Made by a program: the position numbers and the translations under genes. From an uncultured Eggerthellaceae bacterium (lineage in GTDB: Bacteria; Actinomycetota; Coriobacteriia; Coriobacteriales; Eggerthellaceae): a stretch of 12,660 bases of DNA. Shown piece by piece: positions 1 through 6,554 of the stretch. The stretch covers positions 1 through 12,660 of the forward strand of contig CAMPAJ010000021.1 of NCBI GenBank assembly GCA_946631805.1, given 5' to 3'. Every line of letters starts with the position of its first letter. The stretch's first letter is position 1. The notes beneath the pieces are model-generated. The model saw only the letters and a program-made list of their open reading frames with translations, did not search any database and was not told where the DNA came from.

Positions 1-3
1 ACT

Positions 4-28
4 GAAAACGAGCCACTGGCTCGTTTTC
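4..28. terminator. Perfect 11-bp inverted repeat, possible terminator of an upstream gene
   Basis: GAAAACGAGCC and GGCTCGTTTTC form a perfect 11-bp stem with a 3-nt loop (ACT). On the plus strand the stem ends in TTTT within the 3' arm, and on the minus strand it also ends in TTTTC, so it could stop transcription in either direction. No gene lies to the left within the window, so its owner cannot be named. It could instead be part of a structured repeat, because more hairpins follow immediately. Confidence 0.5.
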
Positions 29-450
29 CGGGCGTTCGAACCCCCTTGACCAAAAAGACCTGGTCAAAAGTTCAAAGCTTCTGACCAGTTTTCGTTTTCG
101 GGGGTCAGGTGGTCCCGAAGTGGTTCCGTCGGCCAAGAGGGACCGAACCTGGATGCTCGAAACCAATCCGAGGTATTTGCTTGCTTGCAAAGCTGAATGC
201 TGAAGGCGCGCTTCGGTTCGAGTGTCAGCTCGCAAGAGCTCTGGCATCCGCTTCTTTGCCTTCGTCGCGGCTTGGCTGTAGGTGTCCTCGAATCGTTGGG
301 ATTTGAGCCTCTGTTTGCCGGAAGGGTAGCGCCCGTCCTTGATATCGAGGCGCCAAAGACGGCAGTGCTTGCGCTTGCATCACTTCTAAAACCACGGTGC
401 ATTTTGCCGCGCCTGAGCATATCATGTAGGCAGGTAGGTTGGATACGAAC
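29..450. other. Non-coding, hairpin-rich stretch
   Basis: I find no convincing gene here. Short open frames exist on both strands but show no domain, no good ribosome binding site and no plausible composition. The stretch holds several short inverted repeats: TTGACCA (46-52) with TGGTCAA (61-67), CTGACC (81-86) with GGTCAG (103-108), TTCGGG (97-102) with CCCGAA (114-119), GGTCCC (111-116) with GGGACC (139-144), and AGCTC-GCAA-GAGCT near 228-241. Base composition is more mixed than in the downstream gene. It may be a dispersed repeat or a structured RNA; neither can be shown from one copy. Confidence 0.4.
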
Positions 451-462
451 AGGAGGGTCGCC

Positions 463-1161
463 ATGAACTTTGGGAAACCGGTCTCGCTTAACGGGAGGGC
501 AATGAAACTCGCCACGCTTGCCTTCGGCATGGTGCTGGCATTGGGGCTGCTGAGCGCATGCGGCGGCCAGCAGGCTTCGAGCGGAAGCGGTTCGGCGGCC
601 GATACGCCGGCTGCATCCACCGTGGACGCGTCAAGCTGGAAGACGCTGGGCGATGCCCTGGCGGCCAAGACCGATGACGTTTCGTCGGGCTGGGACGACA
701 AGTATTACATCGTCGCGTTCAAGTCGGGCGACTCGCTTTTCCGCGTGGTCGCCAAGTCGGAAGAGGGCATCCAGGACAAGACCGGCGAGCTCGACTTCCT
801 GGCCGATGACTACAACGACAAGCTGCTCGAGGTAATCGGCGGCCTGGAGATCGTGAGCGTGGAGGACCTCACGGCGGAGGTTCCCACCCAGGAGCAGCTC
901 GACGCGATGGTCGGCAAGACCGGCCAGGAGCTCATCGACGACGGCTGGGCGTTCCAGTCCTACTTCATGACCGGCGGCGACGAGACGGGCGCGACCTTCA
1001 CGAAGGGCATGATCGCGTGCAACGTGACCTTCGGCGCGAAGGTGTCCACCGAGGCGGCCGACAGCGACGAGATCGGCGACCTCTTGAAGGACGCCAAGGT
1101 GATCCTCGCCGAGAACGCCGGCGTGTCGGAGGACGCCACCGACCCGACCAAGGTGGGCTAG
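463..1161 (+). CDS. Predicted membrane lipoprotein of unknown function
   Basis: A 232-residue protein with a type II signal peptide: basic N-terminus, hydrophobic stretch at about residues 15-30, and lipobox L30-S-A-C33 followed by a Gly/Ser/Gln-rich linker. It should be cleaved at Cys33, lipidated and anchored on the outer face of the cytoplasmic membrane. I do not recognise a named domain. The mature part is acidic and includes a 'KTGQELIDDGW' segment, which resembles short repeats in other actinobacterial lipoproteins (family impression only). The ATG at 463 is chosen because AGGAGG at 451-456 is six bases upstream. A TTG at 439 lies before that site, and an ATG at 502 with a closer GGAGGG would also leave a complete signal peptide. 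It is GC-rich like the hydrogenase genes, so it probably belongs to the resident genome. No strong terminator follows. Confidence 0.85.
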   Translation: MNFGKPVSLNGRAMKLATLAFGMVLALGLLSACGGQQASSGSGSAADTPAASTVDASSWKTLGDALAAKTDDVSSGWDDKYYIVAFKSGDSLFRVVAKSEEGIQDKTGELDFLADDYNDKLLEVIGGLEIVSVEDLTAEVPTQEQLDAMVGKTGQELIDDGWAFQSYFMTGGDETGATFTKGMIACNVTFGAKVSTEAADSDEIGDLLKDAKVILAENAGVSEDATDPTKVG

Positions 1162-1249
1162 CCCTGGCCGAATGGTCGAGATGTGGATGGAGGCTTCTCC
1201 TCTTTTGAATGTGATAATCCCATCGAAGGAGACCGCGTGGACAGGAGGG

Positions 1250-1612
1250 CGGGCGTGAGGTCCTTCATCTTGATGCCGTCGAACAGCTCCTCGATATAGC
1301 GGATGTCGAGCTCTTCGCGCTTGTACGAGTTGGGCGAGAGGCTGGGCATGTCGCGTCGCAGCTCGTGGAAATGCCAGGCGTATTCGGCGATGGTTTGGTT
1401 GGCAGGGTCCTGGCTGTGCTCGTACTCGGCAATGTACGCCTCGAGCGCGGCATACGCGTCGGCTTTGCTGCCGTGGACCGTGCGCTTGGGCGAGCGGACG
1501 TAGCGGCCTTGCTTGTCCTTCTCTCCCGTATTGAAGCGGATCTTCCACGTGTTTTGTAGCGCTTGTCCTTCTCGACAGTTCCGTGTCCGCGTATCTTCTT
1601 CGGTTCTTGCAT
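1250..1612 (-). pseudogene. N-terminal fragment of a tyrosine recombinase (phage-type integrase), frameshifted
   Basis: Reading from the ATG at 1612 on the minus strand gives an integrase-like start (MQEPKKIRGHGTVEKDKRYK), after which the frame breaks near 1548. In the shifted frame it continues as WKIRFNTGEKDKQGRYVRSP, then KRTVHGSKADAYAALEAYIA and later HFHELRRDMPSLSPNSYKRE, up to KMKDLTP near 1250. This layout fits the arm-binding (AP2-like) domain followed by the start of the SAM-like core-binding domain of integrases from integrative elements. The whole catalytic domain is missing; beyond about 1250 the frame runs on with no recombinase character to a stop at 1158. The family call rests on recognised sequence character, not on a search. 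The fragment is dead because of both the frameshift and the truncation. Confidence 0.75.
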
Positions 1613-1921
1613 CGCGCCTCCGATGTCGGCCGCGTCTTCGAGAACGCCGTGTACCTCCAGCTGCTGCACGACGGGTGGTCCGTGCACGTCGGCAAGCTCT
1701 ACCAGAAAGAGGTCGACTTCGTCTGCCTGCGCGAGGGCGAGGTGCTCTACGTCCAGGTGGCGGATTCTATGACAGATGAGTCAACGTGCGCGCGAGAGCT
1801 GGCACCCCTGCGCTCCATTGCCGATAACCATCCGAAGTGGGTCGTCGTGCGCCAGGGAAGCTACCCGCCCGACGTCGATGGAATTCGCATAGTGCGCGCA
1901 GCGGACTTCTTCTTGCGTTAA
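1613..1921 (+). pseudogene. C-terminal fragment of a DUF4143-type AAA ATPase
   Basis: The plus-strand reading GRVFENAVYLQLLHDGWSVH, then VGKLYQKEVDFVCLREGEVL, then YVQVADSM and WVVVRQGSYPPDVDGIRIVRAADFFLR up to the TAA at 1919-1921 matches the nuclease-like C-terminal domain (DUF4143) of AAA_14 ATPases, including the conserved ENxVYLxL, KExDFV and YVQVA segments. Full-length members are about 400 residues, so the ATPase domain and linker are missing. Similarity begins around 1621, immediately beside the start codon of the opposing recombinase fragment, so the two relics meet at a rearrangement joint. A GTG at 1583 could start a roughly 112-residue product, but no good ribosome binding site precedes it and I regard it as a remnant. 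Confidence 0.75.
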
Positions 1922-2122
1922 CCGTCGGCTCGCTGCTCGCCGTCGTAGAACTCAGTTTCCAACAGCCAAGATTATGAGAACCCGGGCAATCGAGACTAAG
2001 GCGGCACCTTTGAAAACAACGTTGGGTAAGTGATGGATTGGAATTTGTCGCGATGTGCAGGTTGCGGGAAACTATACATATGAAACGGATTGGAAAGATA
2101 CCTGCATGAGGGAGGCGCAAAC

Positions 2123-3298
2123 GTGAGAGTATTGATCTCGACAGATTGCTATTTGTTCAATATTGGTGGCATTACGGCATCTGTGCTGGCGTTGTGCACC
2201 GGCCTTCGTCGCCTCGGGCATGAAGTCAAAACGCTTTCCCTTTCCAACTGCAATAAATCGTTCAAGGACGGAGACGATTATTACCTGAAGTCTTTTCCTG
2301 CATTCTATTACCCGGGCATGCGCATGAGTTTTGCGATGCGTGATCCGCTGTTGAAGGAGCTCGAAGAGTGGAATCCCGATCTGATTCATATACAGACAGA
2401 GGGTTCTCCGCGCCGGATGTCCCTTAAGCTTAGCAAACAGAGCGGAGCGCCAATTGTCATGACGTGTCATACGGATTACGGACACTATGTCTTTGGAGAA
2501 TTCAGGTCGTTGCCTCCTGCCAAAGCGATACTGAGCAACGTGGGGAAGATTTTGTACCGTCAGGCTGCCAGGGTGACCGTGCCCTCTCAAAAGGCTGCCG
2601 ATTTCCCCTTTCTGCGGTCCGTGCAAGATCGCCTGATTGTCATACCGAATGGAATGGAGACGGAAAAGTACCGGAAGCACCTTTCCGAACACGAGCGGCG
2701 CGCTTTCCGGGCGTCTCTGGGAATTGGCGGCAATGCGGGAACGCTTGTGACGGCTTCAAGGTTGAGCAAAGAAAAGAACGTCGGAGAGCTGATCGCCTTT
2801 CTTCCGGGGCTACTGAAAAAGGACCCCGCCGTGAAACTGTTGATTGTGGGAGACGGGCCCCATAAAAAGAAGCTTGAGAGGCTGGCTGAAAAGCTGTGGC
2901 TTCGCGACAACGTCATCTTTACGGGGAGGATCCCCTCGGAAGACATGTGGCGCTATTATGATGCGGGGGATTTGTTTGTTTCAGCCTCCACGTTCGAGGT
3001 GCACAGCATGAGTTACCTGGAGGCTCTTGCAAATGGCTTGCCCCTGCTTTGCCGGGCAGATGACGCCCTGATTGGCGTGCTGGAACATAATAAGAACGGG
3101 ATGGCTTACCATAACGAATCGGAATTTGCAGATTTCGCATTGCAAATCTTGCATCAGAAAAAGCTTCGCGAAGATATGGGGCGCTATTCATTGCGGAAAG
3201 CAATGGATTATACGTGCGAAACTTTCGCAAGCTCAATGCTGGCGGTATACGAAGAGGCTCTCAATAATAGCGAGAAGAGCGTAGGGCTTGGCGCGTAG
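2123..3298 (+). CDS. GT4-family glycosyltransferase
   Basis: A 391-residue protein with the two Rossmann-like domains of GT-B retaining glycosyltransferases. The N-terminal domain begins MRVLISTDCYLFNIGGITAS, with the acceptor-site glycine loop at G15-G16. The C-terminal donor domain carries the basic segment S212-R-L-S-K-E-K218, the strand LLIVGDGPHKKKLERL (about 239-254), and the E292-x7-E300 motif in FEVHSMSYLEA that binds the nucleotide sugar. It resembles cytoplasmic enzymes that glucosylate diacylglycerol or build surface glycans, but the sugar and acceptor cannot be read from sequence. GTG at 2123 is chosen because GGGAGG lies 7 bases upstream; an in-frame start at 2090 has no such site. 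Its stop is 14 bases from the next start, so it is probably the first gene of a three-gene operon. It is clearly poorer in GC than the flanking lipoprotein and hydrogenase genes, which suggests acquisition. Confidence 0.9.
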   Translation: MRVLISTDCYLFNIGGITASVLALCTGLRRLGHEVKTLSLSNCNKSFKDGDDYYLKSFPAFYYPGMRMSFAMRDPLLKELEEWNPDLIHIQTEGSPRRMSLKLSKQSGAPIVMTCHTDYGHYVFGEFRSLPPAKAILSNVGKILYRQAARVTVPSQKAADFPFLRSVQDRLIVIPNGMETEKYRKHLSEHERRAFRASLGIGGNAGTLVTASRLSKEKNVGELIAFLPGLLKKDPAVKLLIVGDGPHKKKLERLAEKLWLRDNVIFTGRIPSEDMWRYYDAGDLFVSASTFEVHSMSYLEALANGLPLLCRADDALIGVLEHNKNGMAYHNESEFADFALQILHQKKLREDMGRYSLRKAMDYTCETFASSMLAVYEEALNNSEKSVGLGA

Positions 3299-3312
3299 GG
3301 GAGGCCACGGCG

Positions 3313-4239
3313 ATGGATGCTCAGAAAGGGTCGCACAGCAAAGAATACCTGACGGTACTATTGAGACGTAGGAGCGCTGTTGCTCTTTGCTGCGTGGTAC
3401 TGACGCTGATGCTTGCCTTCTTTGGCGTTATCGAAGGTGTGAATAGGACGACAACCGTATTGAAGGAAAACGGATTCGCCTCTTTCGTCTACTACACGAT
3501 GTTCTCGAATACGTTTGCCGCGCTGGCGGTGGCTTTCGCATTTCCCTTTACCGTCGAGGGGATTCGAAACAAGCGCTTCATATTGCCCAAATGGGTGGCT
3601 TTGATGCATTATCTTGCTGCAACTTCTATCGCGATTACGATGGTCTTCGTGCTTGCTTTTATGAGCTGGGCGTCTCCGGAGAATGCTTTTGGCGGCGCCA
3701 ATTTCGTAACCCACATCATATGTCCAGCGCTGATTCTTATCACCTTTTTCCAGATGGAAAACGGACACGTATACGTATGGAAAGACTGGCTGATTGGAAT
3801 CGTTCCTTTCAGCATCTACTTAGTTGTGTATCTGATCGAAGTGTTTGTGATTGGCGAGTCAAACGGCGGCTGGCCCGATATCTATCGGATCCAGGAATTC
3901 GCATCACCAGCTTTGGCCGTTCCCGCGCTGCTGTTGCTCGCTTTTGCCGTCAGCGCCGCCATTGCGCTGTTTTCCAACCGTCTTACAAATCGGCGAAAAG
4001 CAAAGATGTACCGACTCTGGCAGGAGGATATGGACCCCATCGAAGTCCGGATCGAGGCGTACGGAATCGGCCAGATGGCAGGTCGGGGCAGCGAAAAGAA
4101 TATCATCCTCATTCCTTACGATATTCTGAAGTATCTTGCAGACAGATATCATTTGAAAATCGAGGACCTGATGAACCCTTTTATCACGGGGCTGCTGATA
4201 GAACTCAAGGAGCGCGATCGCGAAGAGCCGATGAGATGA
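3313..4239 (+). CDS. Six-helix membrane protein, Pr6Pr-like, with cytoplasmic C-terminal tail
   Basis: A 308-residue protein with six predicted membrane helices at about residues 20-40, 60-82, 95-117, 130-147, 160-182 and 200-222. A hydrophilic, probably cytoplasmic tail of about 85 residues follows. The segment FVYYTMFSNTFAALAVAFAF and the spacing of later helices resemble the Pr6Pr family, whose role is unknown; this is a weak family impression. The tail begins with basic NRLTNRRKAK, which by the positive-inside rule places it in the cytoplasm. GGGGAGG lies 8 bases before the ATG at 3313. The gene follows the glycosyltransferase by 14 bases and precedes the double-glycine peptide by 69 bases, so a shared transcript and a shared job (glycan or peptide export, or immunity to the peptide) are plausible but unproven. 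It contains no ATP-binding or C39 peptidase motif, so it is not itself the usual exporter of such peptides. Confidence 0.75.
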   Translation: MDAQKGSHSKEYLTVLLRRRSAVALCCVVLTLMLAFFGVIEGVNRTTTVLKENGFASFVYYTMFSNTFAALAVAFAFPFTVEGIRNKRFILPKWVALMHYLAATSIAITMVFVLAFMSWASPENAFGGANFVTHIICPALILITFFQMENGHVYVWKDWLIGIVPFSIYLVVYLIEVFVIGESNGGWPDIYRIQEFASPALAVPALLLLAFAVSAAIALFSNRLTNRRKAKMYRLWQEDMDPIEVRIEAYGIGQMAGRGSEKNIILIPYDILKYLADRYHLKIEDLMNPFITGLLIELKERDREEPMR

Positions 4240-4308
4240 ACTTAGGCGCGCATGCGTATAACGTGCAAGAAGCGCATATGCGCGCCACCCCGAAAGGAAG
4301 GAAAGCCC

Positions 4309-4458
4309 ATGAAGCCCGTTGATGGAAACGATGAAGTGCAAGAGCTGAACGACGAAGTTCTAGACGGGATCGCCGGAGGCGCCGGCCAGGAAGACGGCTG
4401 GGACGACCCAAGGGAGCACGACCACGGCAACAAGAAGGACGACCCGAAGGACGCCTAG
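4309..4458 (+). CDS. Small peptide with double-glycine leader (RiPP- or bacteriocin-like precursor)
   Basis: A 49-residue peptide. Residues 1-24 read like the leader of peptides cut by C39 peptidases or peptidase-containing exporters: ELNDEVLDGIAGG matches the pattern ELxDExLDxIxGG, with cleavage expected after Gly24. The predicted 25-residue mature part is very hydrophilic, rich in Asp, Lys, Gly and His, has one Trp, and has no Cys, Ser or Thr, so lanthionine, disulfide or sactionine formation is excluded. The start at 4309 is set by GGAAGG 7 bases upstream; an upstream in-frame ATG at 4252 would add a basic extension that spoils the leader pattern. It is the last gene of the glycosyltransferase and membrane-protein block. 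No exporter or modifying enzyme other than the glycosyltransferase is in the window. The leader call is pattern-based; the activity is unknown. Confidence 0.75.
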   Translation: MKPVDGNDEVQELNDEVLDGIAGGAGQEDGWDDPREHDHGNKKDDPKDA

Positions 4459-4704
4459 CCCGCAGGCTGCGGAAGGGCCCTGTCGATTCGGTCTTCCCAA
4501 CAGCAAGCGTTTTTCCAGCTGCGGGGCAACCGAGCGCCTGGCACCGCAACCGCAGCCACATGGCTGCTGACTCCGACGAGGAATCGCCGGAGTTCGAAGC
4601 GTCCCGCTTCGGGAAAATGGTGAGAGCCCCGCGGCTGTCAAGGGCTGCGGGGTTCCATTTGCCATCATCCGTTCTATACGCCTTCGTCGTTTGTTGCCAT
4701 CCTC
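4459..4704. other. Non-coding stretch with hairpins downstream of the peptide gene
   Basis: No supported gene. Three inverted repeats are visible: CCGCA-GGC-TGCGG (4460-4472) directly after the peptide stop, CGAAGCG-TCC-CGCTTCG (4595-4611), and AGCCCCGC (4625-4632) with GCGGGGTT (4647-4654). None has a following run of T on the plus strand, so none is a textbook rho-independent terminator, though any could slow or protect the operon transcript. The right end merges with the decayed RepA reading frame on the minus strand. Confidence 0.4.
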
Positions 4705-5045
4705 CACAATGTGAGGATGGTGCCCTCGCGCGCGTGCTGTCGGCGCATCCGGTTATGCCCGTCGTGCCGCTCACGGTGTTGAACACGTCGGCATCGCCCA
4801 TCTTGCGCGCGTGGTGCACGACCACGACCGCGATGCCGTTCGCGTCCGCGAGCCTCTTGAGCGGCATCAGGTCCGCGTAGTCGGCGGCGTACGCGCTGTC
4901 GCGGCTGGGCTTGCGCACCATCTGGAACGTGTCCACGATGACGAGCTTCACGGCTGCATGCGCCGCGAGGTAATCTTCGATCTGAGGGATGAGCCCAGCC
5001 GAGACCTTGGCCGCCGCCGTGGCGAAATCGAGTTCGCCGTTCCCT
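4705..5045 (-). pseudogene. RepA-like AAA_25 (RecA-fold) ATPase fragment
   Basis: On the minus strand the frame reads ELDFATAAAKVSAGLIPQIE, DYLAAHAAVKLVIVDTFQMV, ADLMPLKRLADANGIAVVVV, HHARKMGDADVFNTVSGTTG, then ITGCADST. This matches the Walker B strand (VIVDT), the VVHHxRK sensor segment and the SGTTGxTGxAD motif of RepA-type helicase loaders found in plasmids and integrative elements. The Walker A part is missing. Near 4730 the frame shifts, and REGTILTL continues the family pattern in another frame before similarity ends. Upstream it is joined directly to a tyrosine-recombinase piece in a different frame (joint at about 5036-5046). It is therefore a relic of a mobile element's replication module. 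Confidence 0.75.
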
Positions 5046-5149
5046 CGTCGATGGCGAGGTTGCGCTTGGACTTGTGGCTTTTGGGGTCGCGCCTAACGCC
5101 CTTGGAGTCGAGCTGCTTCTCGACGCGCACGCGCTTCCGGGCGAGGTTC
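5045..5149 (-). pseudogene. Internal fragment of a tyrosine recombinase catalytic domain
   Basis: The minus-strand frame NLARKRVRVEKQLDSKGVRR followed by DPKSHKSKRNLAIDEGT resembles the beta-hairpin region of integrase catalytic domains that follows the first catalytic Arg; its PKSxKSxRxLxIDE segment is typical. Both sides are missing: upstream it meets the 68-bp repeat at about 5150-5155, and downstream it runs into the RepA relic out of frame. About 35 residues remain, so it has no function. The call rests on family resemblance and should be confirmed by a profile search. Confidence 0.6.
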
Positions 5150-5154
5150 GAGAT

Positions 5155-5222
5155 AATTTATATAAAAGGGCCAATAAGTATATTTTCGATGCGGCTTAAC
5201 CGCCGTGTTTTTATATTAAACG
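5155..5222. repeat. Left 68-bp imperfect direct repeat flanking the fic gene
   Basis: This AT-rich 68-bp segment aligns without gaps to 6555-6622, with about 45 of 68 positions identical by hand count. Identity is concentrated in the outer arms (about 26 of the first 32 and 15 of the last 18), and the centre is divergent. It lies between the recombinase relic and the fic stop codon, so the fic gene is bracketed by the pair. The arms are themselves roughly inverted (AAGTATA-type and TATATTAA-type half-sites). Possible roles are a recombination or insertion boundary, a protein-binding site, or paired promoter regions. Confidence 0.6.
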
Positions 5223-5254
5223 TGGAAGCAGTACAATTTTCAAGATTGGTCGCA

Positions 5255-6481
5255 TCACGATGTGTGGTCAGGGCTGTATTCCTCAGTCAGCCCGAACGTG
5301 ACTGGGTTGTAGCTGTTCAGCTTACGGCAAATCCCCTTGTCCTCCAAGGATGCAATGTATTTTCTTGCCTGCTGCTTACCGACTCTCAAAAAGCTGGCGA
5401 TTTCCTGCACAGAAACATCTCCAAACAGCCCAAACGCCTCATACTGCAGGAGAAGGAAAACGATTTGCGCTTCCTTATCCTTTAGGTCAATCTCGGACGT
5501 AATCTTCGCCATAGTGCCTTTAAGATCGTCAAGTGTCTTGACGCTTGTTTCGAATCGTTCAATGATGCCAAGCTGAGCGGTGCGGATGAGCTCGAGCATG
5601 CTATAGATAAAGAACGTGAGTTCAGCATGGTTCAGCTTGTCTTCCACGGTCATGAATGCTCGATAATACGTATCCTTATGCTCGGCGATCGTACGCGATA
5701 GCGAAAGCGCGGTAGGCACTGACAGGGGCTCGCTCAAGAACAGCGACAGGAGGTATCTGCCTGTTCTGCCGTTTCCGTCATAGAACGGATGGGCATATTC
5801 GAAGATGTAGTGCGATGCGATGGCGCTGTACAAAGCTGGAAGACTTTCATCCTTTGTCAGGGCGAGCATCTTTTCCATTGCTTCGATGATTCTTGACTCT
5901 GGTTCGAGCCCATGATGGATGACTCGAACGCCGCCAGCCGTGATATCGACACCCTCTTTGCGGAAGTATTGCCCATCGGGAATCTTATCAGGGGGTATTT
6001 CTCCGGCAGTGACCTTATCGTAGATAACACGAATGTCGGCGGGAGACTCGGGCAGCTCCCGAACGCCATCGATAATGCTCAGATACAGCGTGGCAAGCTC
6101 CTTGAACCTCTTTGCCTCTGCGCCGCTGCTCTGCGCGGCATCGAGCGCGTCTTTGATTTGCCTTCGCGTACTGTGTATGTCCTCGATGGCGTTGGTGCAA
6201 ACGACCTCGTCAAGAACCATACTGCGCAAAACAGCGCTCTGGGCGATTCCGGGAAGCGTTCTGAGCAGGTTCGATACCTTGCGCTCGGTCCTAAGAACGC
6301 GCTCGCTCAAAACAGATAGTTCTCTGGGGATTGTGAAGAACAACTCTCCATTCGGCGTATCGAAGCCGGTCAAGAATGCGGACTCGGCGTTGCGTCGAGC
6401 ATCAAGCTCTTTGGCGGCAGCTTTGTCGCGCGAGCTGCTCTTGTCCATGTGGTAGAGCTTCGAGAGCTCTTTGTATTCCAT
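5255..6481 (-). CDS. Fic-family protein (probable AMP transferase) with C-terminal winged helix
   Basis: A 408-residue protein. The Fic core contains HPFYDGNGRTGR at residues 231-242, a complete HxFx(D/E)GNGRxxR active site in which His231 should act as base and Asp235 binds the metal, so AMP transfer from ATP to a target hydroxyl is expected. An N-terminal inhibitory helix is present at T96-N-A-I-E100, as in class II Fic proteins whose glutamate blocks ATP gamma-phosphate placement; the usual Gly or Asn after Glu is Asp here. Residues 340-390 form a predicted winged helix-turn-helix (VSVQEIASFLRVGKQQARKY), suggesting DNA binding or autoregulation. The ATG at 6481 has GAGGAG about 5 bases upstream. 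No separate antitoxin gene is adjacent. The gene stands alone, has lower GC than the core genes, and is bracketed by 68-bp repeats and recombinase relics, consistent with horizontal acquisition. Its target is unknown. Confidence 0.9.
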   Translation of the reverse strand: MEYKELSKLYHMDKSSSRDKAAAKELDARRNAESAFLTGFDTPNGELFFTIPRELSVLSERVLRTERKVSNLLRTLPGIAQSAVLRSMVLDEVVCTNAIEDIHSTRRQIKDALDAAQSSGAEAKRFKELATLYLSIIDGVRELPESPADIRVIYDKVTAGEIPPDKIPDGQYFRKEGVDITAGGVRVIHHGLEPESRIIEAMEKMLALTKDESLPALYSAIASHYIFEYAHPFYDGNGRTGRYLLSLFLSEPLSVPTALSLSRTIAEHKDTYYRAFMTVEDKLNHAELTFFIYSMLELIRTAQLGIIERFETSVKTLDDLKGTMAKITSEIDLKDKEAQIVFLLLQYEAFGLFGDVSVQEIASFLRVGKQQARKYIASLEDKGICRKLNSYNPVTFGLTEEYSPDHTS

Positions 6482-6554
6482 CGGTTCTCCTCGTCGTGTT
6501 CAAATATATACGATTTACGAAATAATATAATTTTATTGCGAATTGTAACATACA
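6482..6554 (-). promoter_or_regulatory. AT-rich promoter region of fic
   Basis: The 73 bases upstream of fic are very AT-rich. On the minus strand a TTACAA (about 6543-6548) followed by TATATT/TTATTT boxes 14-17 bases on could act as -35 and -10 elements. Several overlapping boxes are possible, so the exact promoter is not set. The right 68-bp repeat lies directly upstream and could hold a regulator site. Confidence 0.35.

Noticed and set aside
64..420. A 118-codon minus-strand open frame in the left non-coding stretch
   Set aside because: It overlaps the hairpins, has no recognisable domain or binding site, and is low in hydrophobic core character; a repeated non-coding element is more likely.
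631..1695. A 354-codon minus-strand open frame opposite the lipoprotein gene
   Set aside because: It is an antisense shadow of the GC-rich lipoprotein gene and an out-of-frame reading of the recombinase relic; its composition is Arg- and Leu-rich with no domain, and no ribosome binding site is seen.
2080..2109. Nine-codon open frame MKRIGKIPA before the glycosyltransferase, as a leader peptide
   Set aside because: No repeated regulatory codons, no attenuator hairpin and only a weak binding site; too short to support.
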